In this document: positions 24,606 through 32,783 of the stretch, piece after piece
How the letters are laid out: every line of letters begins with the position of its first letter
Position numbering within the stretch: the stretch's first letter is position 1
Assembly: GCF_048066175.1 (NCBI RefSeq)
Contig: NZ_JBLTXA010000007.1
Span: 200,937-264,936 of the forward strand
Length of the DNA stretch: 64,000 bases
Source of the DNA: Niveispirillum fermenti
GTDB taxonomy: Bacteria > Pseudomonadota > Alphaproteobacteria > Azospirillales > Azospirillaceae
Direction: 5' to 3'
The notes under the pieces: generated by a model
Database searches by the model: none
Seen by the model: only the letters and a program-made list of their open reading frames with translations
What the model was told of the DNA's origin: nothing
Translations under genes and position numbers: made by a program

Positions 24606-25823
24606 TCAGGCCGCCTTGTCCCAGACCAGCGGCAGGGAGGTGTAGGAGATGTTGACGCCGGCCTGGAAGGTCAGCCGGTCGTCGGCCAGACGGAAATCGG
24701 GAATGCGCTTCAGCCATTCCTCCAGGAAGATCGTTAATTCCGACCGGGCCAGATTGGCCCCGACACAGCGGTGCGGCCCCTGGCCAAAGGTGCCGACGCT
24801 GGCGATGCGCCGCGTGAAATCGACCTTCAGCGGATCGGGATAGGTCTCATCGTCCAGGTTCATCATGGCCGGCGGAGAGATGACGATCTCTCCCGCCTTG
24901 ACCAGGGCCGGCCCGACCTGCTGGTCATGCAGGCACATGCGCCCCGTGCCGGCCGTGACCGTGGGGAAGCGGCGCAGCAATTCCTCCACGGCGGCGCTGA
25001 TGATGGCCGGATTCTCGATGATCTGGCGCCGGTGATCGGGATTTTCCGCCAGGAAGCGGGCGAAGAAGCCCAGCGTGTTGGCCACCGAATCCAGCCCCCC
25101 GATCAGCAGCAGCGTACACATGGAATGCAACTTCTCCTCGCGCATCCGCTCGCCATCCACCTCCTGCAACGACAGCCAGCTGATCAGGTCGTCGCCCGGA
25201 TTGGCGCGGCGTTCCCTGATGATCGGCGCCAGATAGGCGGCCAGGCCACGGATGATGTCGGCCTTGTTGCTGCCCGGCCGGATGATCTTGGCCACTTCCT
25301 CCAGCAGGGTGAGCCGATGGCTTTCCGGCAAGTCGACCAGGCGCAGGAAGACGATGATGGGAAGCTGGAAGGCGAAATCGGCCATGAACTCGCACCCGCC
25401 CTTGTCCTTCAGCCCCTCGATCAGGTCGATGGCCAGCGCGCGCACGCCCGGCGCCAGTTGCGCCACACCCTTGCGCGACAGGGCCACCGACAGGTGGTGG
25501 CGGTACTTGGTATGTTCGGGCGGGTCCAGATGGATGGGCGTGAACCCCTCCCCCGTCGGGTTATTCGATCGCGGCACCACCAGGGCGCGGGAGGAGAAAT
25601 TGTCGCTGTCCTTCAGAACGCGCGCGGCCAACCGGGCATCATTGACGTACCAGTGGCCCTCGTTATGGCGGGTCCAGAAGATGGGCGGGGCTTTCTGCTT
25701 CAGCGCGTACAGTTCCGCGAAGAAGTCGGACCCGGCCGGACCCGGGGCGTAGACGTCGTAATCATGGACGAGATCGGCCGGGACATGGTCCGGGACGGTC
25801 ATGTTCATGGCATAGGCGGGCAT
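24606..25823 (-). CDS. Cytochrome P450, P450cam (CYP101)-like
   Basis: 405 residues. The heme ligand is Cys353 in FGQGPHRCVGANLAR, the ExxR pair is in EELLRR (281-284), and the I-helix reads LLLIGGLDSVANTLGF (residues 238-253). Overall pattern and the C-terminal end (SLPLVWD) follow camphor hydroxylase, including GGLD in place of AGxD. The proton-relay threonine after that Asp is Ser246 here. It should hydroxylate a terpenoid-like substrate with electrons from the divergent ferredoxin at 26063. No ferredoxin reductase is in the window. Two in-frame ATGs shortly after the chosen start are alternatives. Confidence 0.92.
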   Translation of the reverse strand: MPAYAMNMTVPDHVPADLVHDYDVYAPGPAGSDFFAELYALKQKAPPIFWTRHNEGHWYVNDARLAARVLKDSDNFSSRALVVPRSNNPTGEGFTPIHLDPPEHTKYRHHLSVALSRKGVAQLAPGVRALAIDLIEGLKDKGGCEFMADFAFQLPIIVFLRLVDLPESHRLTLLEEVAKIIRPGSNKADIIRGLAAYLAPIIRERRANPGDDLISWLSLQEVDGERMREEKLHSMCTLLLIGGLDSVANTLGFFARFLAENPDHRRQIIENPAIISAAVEELLRRFPTVTAGTGRMCLHDQQVGPALVKAGEIVISPPAMMNLDDETYPDPLKVDFTRRIASVGTFGQGPHRCVGANLARSELTIFLEEWLKRIPDFRLADDRLTFQAGVNISYTSLPLVWDKAA

Positions 25824-26062
25824 CGGACGGAACTCCTGCTGTCGCGCGCATCGGGCGCGCGGTTGGCCATCGGGCGGGGATATGGGGAAAGATTAGGGGC
25901 CGATCCTGCCGCCCGTCCAAAGCCGGGCCGGCCGCCGGCACCAAGGATCGTATGCTTGATAAGATCACCCGACCCCGGCGACAGTGGCACATCCGCGGGG
26001 CATAAAGGCGTCACGAGAAAGGCCGGCGTTCCGGCCCCCGGCAAACAGGGAAGAGCACGACC

Positions 26063-26383
26063 ATGCCCACGATCACCTTCATCGACCCCGACGGCCAGTC
26101 CCACGTGATGGAGGCGGAAGAGGGCCAGTCCGTGATGAAGGTTGCCGTGCAGAACGGCGTGCCGGGGATCGAGGCCGATTGCGGCGGCGCCTGCGCCTGC
26201 GCCACCTGCCATGTCTATGTCGACCCGGCCTGGGCCGCCGCCGCCGGGACCCCCGGTGCCGAGGAACAGGAGATGCTGACCTATACCGTCGACCCGGCGG
26301 AGACCTCCCGCCTGTCCTGCCAGATCAAGGTCAGCGCCGCGCTTGACGGTCTGGTCATCCGTATCCCCGCCAGCCAGCACTGA
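26063..26383 (+). CDS. [2Fe-2S] ferredoxin, putidaredoxin type
   Basis: 106 residues. The cluster ligands Cys40, Cys46, Cys49 and Cys86 follow the C-x5-C-x2-C-x36-C spacing of putidaredoxin and adrenodoxin, in ADCGGACACATCHVY and SRLSCQIKV; an extra Cys44 sits inside the loop. It would pass electrons one at a time to the divergently encoded CYP101-like P450. The acyl-CoA ligase gene starts 5 bases after the stop, so redox partner and CoA activation are in one operon. Confidence 0.93.
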   Translation: MPTITFIDPDGQSHVMEAEEGQSVMKVAVQNGVPGIEADCGGACACATCHVYVDPAWAAAAGTPGAEEQEMLTYTVDPAETSRLSCQIKVSAALDGLVIRIPASQH

Positions 26384-26388
26384 TCCCC

Positions 26389-27960
26389 ATGACCACCACC
26401 ATTCCCGCCCTGTTGAGGGATGCCGCCCGCCGTTTCGGGGACAAGCCCGCGCTGAGCAGCGCCCAGGACGGTGCCATCGGCTTCCGGTCGCTGGATGCCA
26501 TGGCCGACCGCGTGGCCCGCGCCCTGCTGGCCGACGGGCTGGCCAAGGGCGACCGGGTCGGTGTCTGGGCGCCCAACATGTGGGAATGGGTCGCGGCGGC
26601 CGCGGGCGCCCAGCGCATCGGCGGCGTACTGGTGCCGCTGAACACGCGCCTGCGCGGGGGGGAAGTGGCGGACATCATCCGCCGGGCCCGCATCACCCAC
26701 CTGTTCAGCATCGGTGACTTCCTGGGCCGTCACTATCCCGACATGCTGCGCGGCGAGACAATGCCCGATCTGCGCCGCATCATCGTGCTGCGGCCGGGCA
26801 CCGGCGCCCTGCGCGGTCTTGAACAGGGGTGGGAACCCTTCCTGTCGGCGGGCACGGGCGTCGGGGACGACCGGCTGTCGGCCCGGTCCGCCGATGTCGG
26901 TCCCGACGATCTGGCGGACATCATGTTCACGTCGGGCACCACGGGCCTGCCCAAAGGGGCCGTGTTCGACCATAAACGGTCGCTGGGCGGCGGGCGCGCC
27001 TGGTGCGGCATTTCCGGCATGGGGCCGGATGACCGCTATTGCGTGTTCGGCCCCTTCTCCCACAACGCCTCCTACAAGGCGGGATGGGTGGCCGGCCTGA
27101 TGTCGGGGGCCACCATCCATTGGCCCGACGCCTATGATGGGACGGCCATCCTGGACCTGATCGCCGGCAACCGCATCACCGTGATGCCAGCACCGCCAAC
27201 CGTCTGGCAGGAACTGCTGGACCATCCGGACAAGGCAGCCTGGGATATCGGCTGCCTGCGCTTCCTGTCGACAGGGGCGACGACCATTCCGATCCAACTG
27301 ATGCGGCGCCTGCGCGACGAGACGCCGATACAGATCCTGTCCACCGGCTATGGCATGACGGAATGCTGCGGGTCCGCCACCCAGACCCTGCCCGACGACC
27401 CGATCGAACGGGTGGTTCAGACCGTGGGCCGCCCCATCCCGGGCACGGAGATCCGCATCGCCGGCCCGGATGGCCAGCCCCTGCCGCCGGGGCAGGCGGG
27501 CGAGGTGCTGATCCGCGACGACAAGCTGCTGCTGCATTACCTGGACAATGACCAGGCCACCCATTCGGCCCTGGATGGCGATGGCTGGCTGCACAGCGGC
27601 GATGTCGGTGTGCTGGATGCCGATGGCTATCTGCGCATCACCGACCGGCTGAAGGACATGTATATCGTCGGTGGCTTCAACGTCTATCCGGCGGAGATCG
27701 AGCGCCAGATGGGTGCCCTGCCCGGACTGCGGGCCTGTGCCGTGATCGGCGTGCCCGATGCGCGGCTGGGGGAGGTGGGGCACGCCTTCATCGTGCGCAG
27801 CCCCGGTTCCACCCTGACGGAGGCCGAAGTGATCGCCTGGGGCAAGGCGAACCTGGCCAATTACAAGGTGCCGCGCGGTGTCACCTTCATCGACGCGCTG
27901 CCCATGAACAGCACGGGCAAGGTGGTGAAGTTCACCCTGCGCGACTTGTTGAAGGGATAG
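26389..27960 (+). CDS. AMP-forming acyl-CoA ligase
   Basis: 523 residues with intact ANL motifs: FTSGTTGLPKGAVFDH, YGMTECCGSA, SGDVGVLDADGYLRITDR, GGFNVYPAEIE and the C-terminal lysine region NSTGKVVKFTLRD. It should form a CoA thioester from the acid produced after P450 oxidation. It directly follows the ferredoxin gene. A GC hairpin lies after the stop at 27969-27996. It differs clearly from the other ligase of the island (12037-13599), so each probably activates a different acid. Confidence 0.91.
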   Translation: MTTTIPALLRDAARRFGDKPALSSAQDGAIGFRSLDAMADRVARALLADGLAKGDRVGVWAPNMWEWVAAAAGAQRIGGVLVPLNTRLRGGEVADIIRRARITHLFSIGDFLGRHYPDMLRGETMPDLRRIIVLRPGTGALRGLEQGWEPFLSAGTGVGDDRLSARSADVGPDDLADIMFTSGTTGLPKGAVFDHKRSLGGGRAWCGISGMGPDDRYCVFGPFSHNASYKAGWVAGLMSGATIHWPDAYDGTAILDLIAGNRITVMPAPPTVWQELLDHPDKAAWDIGCLRFLSTGATTIPIQLMRRLRDETPIQILSTGYGMTECCGSATQTLPDDPIERVVQTVGRPIPGTEIRIAGPDGQPLPPGQAGEVLIRDDKLLLHYLDNDQATHSALDGDGWLHSGDVGVLDADGYLRITDRLKDMYIVGGFNVYPAEIERQMGALPGLRACAVIGVPDARLGEVGHAFIVRSPGSTLTEAEVIAWGKANLANYKVPRGVTFIDALPMNSTGKVVKFTLRDLLKG

Positions 27961-27968
27961 AAACGGTA

Positions 27969-27996
27969 GGGGGACAGACGTCACGTCTGCGCCCCC
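27969..27996 (+). terminator. Hairpin after the ferredoxin/ligase operon
   Basis: GGGGG-A-CAGACG (27969-27980) pairs with CGTCTG-CG-CCCCC (27984-27996), leaving a 3-base loop and a small internal bulge. No T-tract follows, so termination is likely but not certain. Confidence 0.5.
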
Positions 27997-28013
27997 ACCA
28001 GCCGTCATCCCTG

Positions 28014-28058
28014 CCCTGGCACCCGTTACCCTGGCACCCGTTACCCTGGCGCCCGTCG
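28014..28058. repeat. Three tandem 15-bp repeats
   Basis: The unit CCCTGGCACCCGTTA occurs exactly at 28014-28028 and 28029-28043 and, with three changes, at 28044-28058. The array ends directly at the stop codon of the SDR gene (28059). It looks like slippage-derived microduplication. Confidence 0.85.
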
Positions 28059-28877
28059 TCAGCCGCGCAAGATCAGCCCGTGGGCCGGCAAGGGGCCGAT
28101 TTCCGTCACGCCGCCATCCACAGGCAACAGGACGCCCGTGATGAACCGGGCCTCGTCGCTGGCCAGGAAGCAGGTGGCCATGGCCACATCCCAGGCGTCC
28201 CCCTCGATCCCCAGCGGGCCGACCCTGCGCCTGTCCTCGCGCATGCCGGGTGGCATGCGGTGGGCGATATGCGGGGTCATCACATGTCCGGGTGCCACGG
28301 CATTGGCCCGGATGCCATCGCGGCCATGGGCCACGGCGATTTCCCGCGCCAGCTGCACCATCGCTGCCTTTGACGTGCCATAGGCCAGCGACCCGTGCGC
28401 CCGCAGCCCGGCGATGGAGGAGATATTGACGATGGCCCCGCCACCACCCGCCACCATGTGCGGCACGGATTGCTGGCTCATCCACAAGGCGCTGTCCAGA
28501 TTGACCGCCATGATGGCGGACCATTGCGCCTCGTCCAGCCCCGACAGGCTGGTAGGCGGTGAGATGCCCACATTGTTGACCAGGATGTCCAGCCGCCCCA
28601 GCCAGGCCACGGCCTGCGCCACCGCATCGGCACAGTCGGCGCGCCTGCCCATGTCGGCGGTGATGGCCAGCGCCTGCCCGCCGCGCCGCCGGATCATTCC
28701 GGCGGTGGTGGCGGCACGGTCTCCGTCCAGGTCGATGCAGGCGACACGCGCGCCTTCACCGGCCAGCACCAGGGCGATGGCGCGGCCGATGCCCACCTCT
28801 TCTCCCGCGGCGCCGGCACCGGTGACGATGGCGGCCTTGCCCGGCAGCCGGCGGCCGGTCAGGATCGGTTCCGGCAT
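28059..28877 (-). CDS. Short-chain dehydrogenase/reductase with extended glycine motif
   Basis: 272 residues. The cofactor loop reads TGAGAAGEEVGIGRAIA (residues 19-35), longer than the classical TGxxxGIG by a few residues, a variant seen in a subset of SDRs. The LVNNVGIS strand, the catalytic serine region IVNISSIAG and the Tyr-x3-Lys in AYGTSKAAMVQLA are intact. It probably oxidises a hydroxyl made by the P450 or by the dioxygenase whose stop is 2 bases upstream. The two genes form one leftward unit, divergent from an AraC-type regulator. Confidence 0.86.
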   Translation of the reverse strand: MPEPILTGRRLPGKAAIVTGAGAAGEEVGIGRAIALVLAGEGARVACIDLDGDRAATTAGMIRRRGGQALAITADMGRRADCADAVAQAVAWLGRLDILVNNVGISPPTSLSGLDEAQWSAIMAVNLDSALWMSQQSVPHMVAGGGGAIVNISSIAGLRAHGSLAYGTSKAAMVQLAREIAVAHGRDGIRANAVAPGHVMTPHIAHRMPPGMREDRRRVGPLGIEGDAWDVAMATCFLASDEARFITGVLLPVDGGVTEIGPLPAHGLILRG

Positions 28878-28879
28878 GG

Positions 28880-29851
28880 TCAGTGCTGCGGGCGCATGTT
28901 GACCACCCGCCCTTCCGCATGGGCCACGATGACGGCGTCACCCGGGTTGTACCGGGCCGGAATGTCCGCCGGGACCAGCCGGTCACCGCGATGTCCCCGA
29001 ACGAAGCTGTTTTCATCGATGTGCAGCACATGCCGGCCCGCCGCATCCGCCACGGCCACCATGCCGGCATCCACGGACAGGATGGTGCCGGCAAGCGGCA
29101 GCCGGCCGTTCGACGGCATGACGCGGGTATCCATGGAAAGCCGGAACTGATCGCGGGAGATGTTGGACAGGCCGCTATGGGGCGTGTGCAAATCCATCAG
29201 CAGCACATCCCCCGGCCGGTAATCCGTCCGCCGCCAGGCCTCTGCCGGCACGTCCGCGGCCTCGATGGGCAGGATGCGGGTGCCGTCGCGCCGGTGCAGG
29301 CTGGGCTGCCGGTGCAGCCCTTCCACCACGGCCAGGCCGCCGACATCGGCATCGATCTCACCGATCGGCACCCAGCAGATCAGGAATTCCAGCCCGTCAT
29401 TGTATGACCCGTCGGCATGGATGAAATCGAAGCGCGGGCGGGTGACATCCTGCACCGGGGGATTGGTGCGGTGGACCGTGAAGGGAACCCAGAACGGATC
29501 GCAGCCGAACAATGTCTGGAAGAAGCTGTTGATGGTCGGCGCGCCGTGCAGCAGGCGATGGACCTTCTGTTCATTCAGGCGCGTCAGGTTGGAATTGATC
29601 GGCAGGGCCGAATAATCGGCACCATTATAGCGATGCTGCGGGTCGGCCGGATCGGCAACCCCCATATCGACCAGATAATCGATATAGACGCGGCGGATAT
29701 CGGCGATCACCGCCTTGTCCAGCACGTCGCGGAAGAACCAGTAACCGTCGCGCTCCCACGCCGCCGCAAGGCCCGCCGGGTCGCCCAGCAGATGATTGGA
29801 CACGTTCAGTTCACCCATTTCCGGCATGGGGGGCCGTGCCTGCATGTTCAT
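28880..29851 (-). CDS. Phytanoyl-CoA dioxygenase (PhyH) family protein
   Basis: 323 residues from ATG 29851 (MNMQARPPMPEMGELNVS). The iron ligands are visible as His and Asp in DFIHADGSYND and the distal His in LMDLHTPHSGLSN. The family uses Fe(II) and 2-oxoglutarate to hydroxylate, often next to a carboxyl or CoA ester. The C-terminal 70 residues (AGTILSVDAGMVAVADAAG) are an unusual beta-rich extension. It is in operon with the SDR and divergent from the AraC-type regulator at 29978. Confidence 0.82.
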   Translation of the reverse strand: MNMQARPPMPEMGELNVSNHLLGDPAGLAAAWERDGYWFFRDVLDKAVIADIRRVYIDYLVDMGVADPADPQHRYNGADYSALPINSNLTRLNEQKVHRLLHGAPTINSFFQTLFGCDPFWVPFTVHRTNPPVQDVTRPRFDFIHADGSYNDGLEFLICWVPIGEIDADVGGLAVVEGLHRQPSLHRRDGTRILPIEAADVPAEAWRRTDYRPGDVLLMDLHTPHSGLSNISRDQFRLSMDTRVMPSNGRLPLAGTILSVDAGMVAVADAAGRHVLHIDENSFVRGHRGDRLVPADIPARYNPGDAVIVAHAEGRVVNMRPQH

Positions 29852-29926
29852 CGCCGCTTCTTCCCTGGTCTGTCCGGGTTGTTCCCGGTTCAAGGGGTCA
29901 TGATGAAAGCGTTGGCAAGCCACCAC

Positions 29927-29958
29927 TATGGCCATATTTAACAATATACATGGCTATA
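29927..29958. promoter_or_regulatory. Repeated TATGGCC-type elements in the PhyH/AraC gap
   Basis: TATGGCCATA at 29927-29936 is a perfect palindrome, and TATACATGGCTATA at 29945-29958 is a looser copy. Both lie in the AT-rich 126-base gap between the divergent genes, about one to two helical turns apart, as expected for an AraC-family operator. Confidence 0.45.
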
Positions 29959-29977
29959 ATTCACAGGACAGGAACCG

Positions 29978-30961
29978 ATGGCCGATATTGCCGTGATCGC
30001 CCCGCCGGGATCGTTCCTGGCCAGCCTGGGCGCCTGCCTGGACGCCTTCGTCGTGGTGCGGGCGCAGGTGGAACAGTTGTTCGCACCCAGCGAGGGGCTG
30101 AAGTTGGAGGCGCGCCTCCATCTCCTGACGGAGGATGGGCAGCCGGTGCGACTGGCCGATGGAAGACGGCTGCCCTGCGACGGGGCCTGGGGCGGAACGC
30201 GGCCCTATGGCCTGATCCATATCGCCAATTTCCGCGTGGGTTCCGCGACGGCCCTGGACGAGAGGCTGGCGGCATGCGAGCCGCTGGGCCATTGGCTGCG
30301 TGCCCGCAAGGCGGAAGGCACGCTGATATCAGCCAGTGGATCGGCACTGTTCCTGCTGGCGGCGGCCGGGCTGGTGGATGGCATGGCGATACCGCTGTCG
30401 CGTCCCCTGACGCCCCTGTGCCGGGAACGCTTTCCCCGCCTGCCCGTCGATCCGCGGCGCGGCGTGGTGGAGGAAGGCGGCCTGATCCTGGGTGCCGGAC
30501 CGGCGGCCGAGCCGGCATTGATGGTGCGGCTGATCGAGCGCGTGTTCAGCGCGGAAGCCGGGCGATGGCTGGCCGCCGTCACAGGCGTCGACCGCGTGGT
30601 GGAGGACAGGCTGTCCGGCGACCCGATGGTGGCCAACGCCCAGGTCTGGCTGGAAATGCATTTCGCGCAGGACATCCGGATCGCCGACCTGGCCCGGTCG
30701 CTGTCCACCAGCCATCAGACCCTGATCCGCCGCTTCACCCGTGAAACAGGCATGGGGCCAAAGGATTACGTGCAGCATCTGCGCATCCGGGCTGCACAGC
30801 GGCTGCTGGGCCGCACGGGCCGGACCATCGACCAGATCGCCGCCATGGTGGGATATCGCGACCCGCGATCTTTCCGGCTGGTCTTCCGATCCCATAGCGG
30901 GATGAGCCCGACGGCCTGGCGGCGCCGGGCCACGGGGCCAGGACCGATATCGCATCCGTGA
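29978..30961 (+). CDS. GlxA-type AraC-family transcriptional regulator
   Basis: 327 residues: an N-terminal DJ-1/PfpI-like domain (about 1-190) and a C-terminal double-HTH AraC domain (about 215-320) with IADLARSLSTSHQTLIRRF and TIDQIAAMVGYRDPRSFRLVF. The DJ-1 nucleophilic cysteine is replaced: the elbow reads ISASGSALFLLAAAGL. It probably activates the divergent PhyH/SDR genes. A small-molecule effector is expected but not identifiable. Confidence 0.88.
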   Translation: MADIAVIAPPGSFLASLGACLDAFVVVRAQVEQLFAPSEGLKLEARLHLLTEDGQPVRLADGRRLPCDGAWGGTRPYGLIHIANFRVGSATALDERLAACEPLGHWLRARKAEGTLISASGSALFLLAAAGLVDGMAIPLSRPLTPLCRERFPRLPVDPRRGVVEEGGLILGAGPAAEPALMVRLIERVFSAEAGRWLAAVTGVDRVVEDRLSGDPMVANAQVWLEMHFAQDIRIADLARSLSTSHQTLIRRFTRETGMGPKDYVQHLRIRAAQRLLGRTGRTIDQIAAMVGYRDPRSFRLVFRSHSGMSPTAWRRRATGPGPISHP

Positions 30962-31044
30962 AGCCTGCCGGCAAGTCCGGTACGGCCGCTTGCCGGCACG
31001 CCATCCGGAGCCGAGCCTGAAGGCGACAAGGGAGGCAAAGACCA

Positions 31045-31608
31045 ATGCACGATACGACCGCCATCATCGACGCCGACACGCTGTCTTTCATCCGCCGGAT
31101 GAAGGACCGGCAGGAAATCCTGGACTGCCTGCATCGCTATACGCGCGGCGTCGACCGGTTCGACCGCGACCTGATGCTGTCGGCCTATCATGCCGACGCC
31201 ATCGACCAGCATGGCGTGGCCGAAGGCGTCGCCGGTGCCTTCGTCGACTGGGCCATCGGCTGGCACGGACAGTTCCAGAACCGCCACCAGCACATCATCA
31301 CCAATCACACCATCGACCTGGATGGCGACACCGCCCACGGCGAAACCTACTACATCTTCTGGGGAGAGAACCGGGAAGGGCCGCCCAGCCTGTGTTTCGG
31401 CCGCTATGTCGACCGGTTCGAACGGCGCGACGGCCGCTGGGCCATCGCGCACCGCGTCTGCGTGAACGAGAAGGTCGGAACCTTCAATGAAACCGCCTTG
31501 CCCCCGGAATGGGCCGCCGCCCTGTCCTCCACCGGCCCCTGCCGGCGCGACGGACAGGATATCTCCTATGCCCGGCCGCTGACCGCGGGGCAGGTGCAGC
31601 CGGGGTGA
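31045..31608 (+). CDS. SnoaL-like (NTF2-fold) protein
   Basis: 187 residues from ATG 31045, with GGGAGG upstream. The SnoaL_4 pattern is seen in RQEILDCLHRYTRGVDRFD (residues 18-36), followed by SAYHADAIDQHG and the last strand RRDGRWAIAHRVCV. Such proteins form cone-shaped pockets and act as hydratases, isomerases or dehydratases on polycyclic substrates; steroid and polyketide pathways use them (family knowledge). It lies after the AraC gene and is convergent with the alpha/beta hydrolase (gap 3 bases). Confidence 0.8.
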   Translation: MHDTTAIIDADTLSFIRRMKDRQEILDCLHRYTRGVDRFDRDLMLSAYHADAIDQHGVAEGVAGAFVDWAIGWHGQFQNRHQHIITNHTIDLDGDTAHGETYYIFWGENREGPPSLCFGRYVDRFERRDGRWAIAHRVCVNEKVGTFNETALPPEWAAALSSTGPCRRDGQDISYARPLTAGQVQPG

Positions 31609-31611
31609 GGA

Positions 31612-32583
31612 TCATCGCCCCACCCCCATGACCCAATGGCTGAGCCGGTCCCACAGCCGGGCGCGCGTGGATGCGAAATTGTGCATATGGGCCATGGTCG
31701 GCACGATCACCAGCGTGATGTCGCCCGCGGTGATGAAAGCCGACGGCTCCGCCCGGAAATCGGCGCTGGTGTCGCGTTCCCCAAACCCCAGGAAGACCGG
31801 CACGTCGATGGCAGCCGCCTCCGCCGCGACAAAGCCGGGCCCCATCATGGCCACGACACAGTTGGGAATGGTCAGGCTGCCGAAGGGCGGGGCCGTGCGG
31901 CGGATGGGATAGCCACCTTCCATATCCGTCTTCAGGATATCGGCCGGCACATCCTCCCAATGGAAGGGATAGACGAAATCGGCGACGCCGGCCGCGCTGC
32001 GCGCCACCGACAGGCCCGCAGGGTCGTCATCCCGGCTGAAACGGTACTGCGCCTTGGCCGTTTCGGCCTGTGCCGCCGTGGGCTGCGGCAACACGGTGTG
32101 GATGGCCGAATAGCCCAGCACCGCAATGGCATCGAAGCTGCGATGGCGGGCCTGCATGATGATGGTGACCCCGCCGCCCATGGATTGCCCGATGCCGACA
32201 TGCAGCGCATCGGGCAGCGGCGGATAGGCATCCAGCAGGCCCCCCATTGCCAGCCCCCGGCGCACCCGGTCCAGGGCCGCATGGTTGGCGGCGGCAATAT
32301 CCTCGATGCTCAGGCTGGACAGGCCGGCCGTGTCGCTGTCGCCGACGCCCGGGTGATCATAGGCGACCAGGATATGGCCGGCGGCCACATGGTGGGCAGC
32401 CTGGCTGTATCCCGCATGGCCGTCAAACGCCATGTCATAGTAACCGCGGCCATACCCGCCACCGGGAGAGGCATAGATCACCCGCCCGCTGAACCGCGCC
32501 GGGTCTTCCGGCGCGTGGATGGTCAACGCGATCGTCCGGCCACCACCGGGTTGCGTCGCCACATGCATGGTCTTGCGCAGCAT
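31612..32583 (-). CDS. Alpha/beta-hydrolase fold protein
   Basis: 323 residues from ATG 32583 (MLRKTMHVATQPGGG), preceded by GGGAGAG. The nucleophile elbow is GIGQSMGGGVT, and the likely acid and base are in LGFGERDTSADF and TMAHMHNFAST. No signal peptide is visible, so it acts in the cytoplasm, probably as an esterase or C-C hydrolase on a pathway intermediate. It is divergent from the HSD17B4-like SDR operon across 200 bases. Confidence 0.82.
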   Translation of the reverse strand: MLRKTMHVATQPGGGRTIALTIHAPEDPARFSGRVIYASPGGGYGRGYYDMAFDGHAGYSQAAHHVAAGHILVAYDHPGVGDSDTAGLSSLSIEDIAAANHAALDRVRRGLAMGGLLDAYPPLPDALHVGIGQSMGGGVTIIMQARHRSFDAIAVLGYSAIHTVLPQPTAAQAETAKAQYRFSRDDDPAGLSVARSAAGVADFVYPFHWEDVPADILKTDMEGGYPIRRTAPPFGSLTIPNCVVAMMGPGFVAAEAAAIDVPVFLGFGERDTSADFRAEPSAFITAGDITLVIVPTMAHMHNFASTRARLWDRLSHWVMGVGR

Positions 32584-32783
32584 CGCTTCTCTCCCTTGCC
32601 ATTTGCCCTGATCCATCCCTTGTCCCCGCCGGCAGGCGGAATGCAAAGACCGGCGGCCGGAGCGGGGGCGATTCATCATGGACCTGAAGAATGCGCCGGC
32701 CCGCCGATTTGCTGTCTGGCGCCGGCCGGCACCGGCGCTACGCTGCCCCTCATCCAAAAGACGCGAAATGGCGGGATCAGGTG

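Noticed and set aside
28014..28058. Tandem repeats as a possible CRISPR array
   Set aside because: Units are 15 bp, directly adjacent with no spacers, and no cas genes are present.
26281..28524. 747-codon open frame on the minus strand
   Set aside because: It lies antisense to an acyl-CoA ligase with intact motifs and crosses an intergenic gap; it is rich in H, R, Q and G as expected for antisense reading of GC-rich genes and has no recognisable domain.
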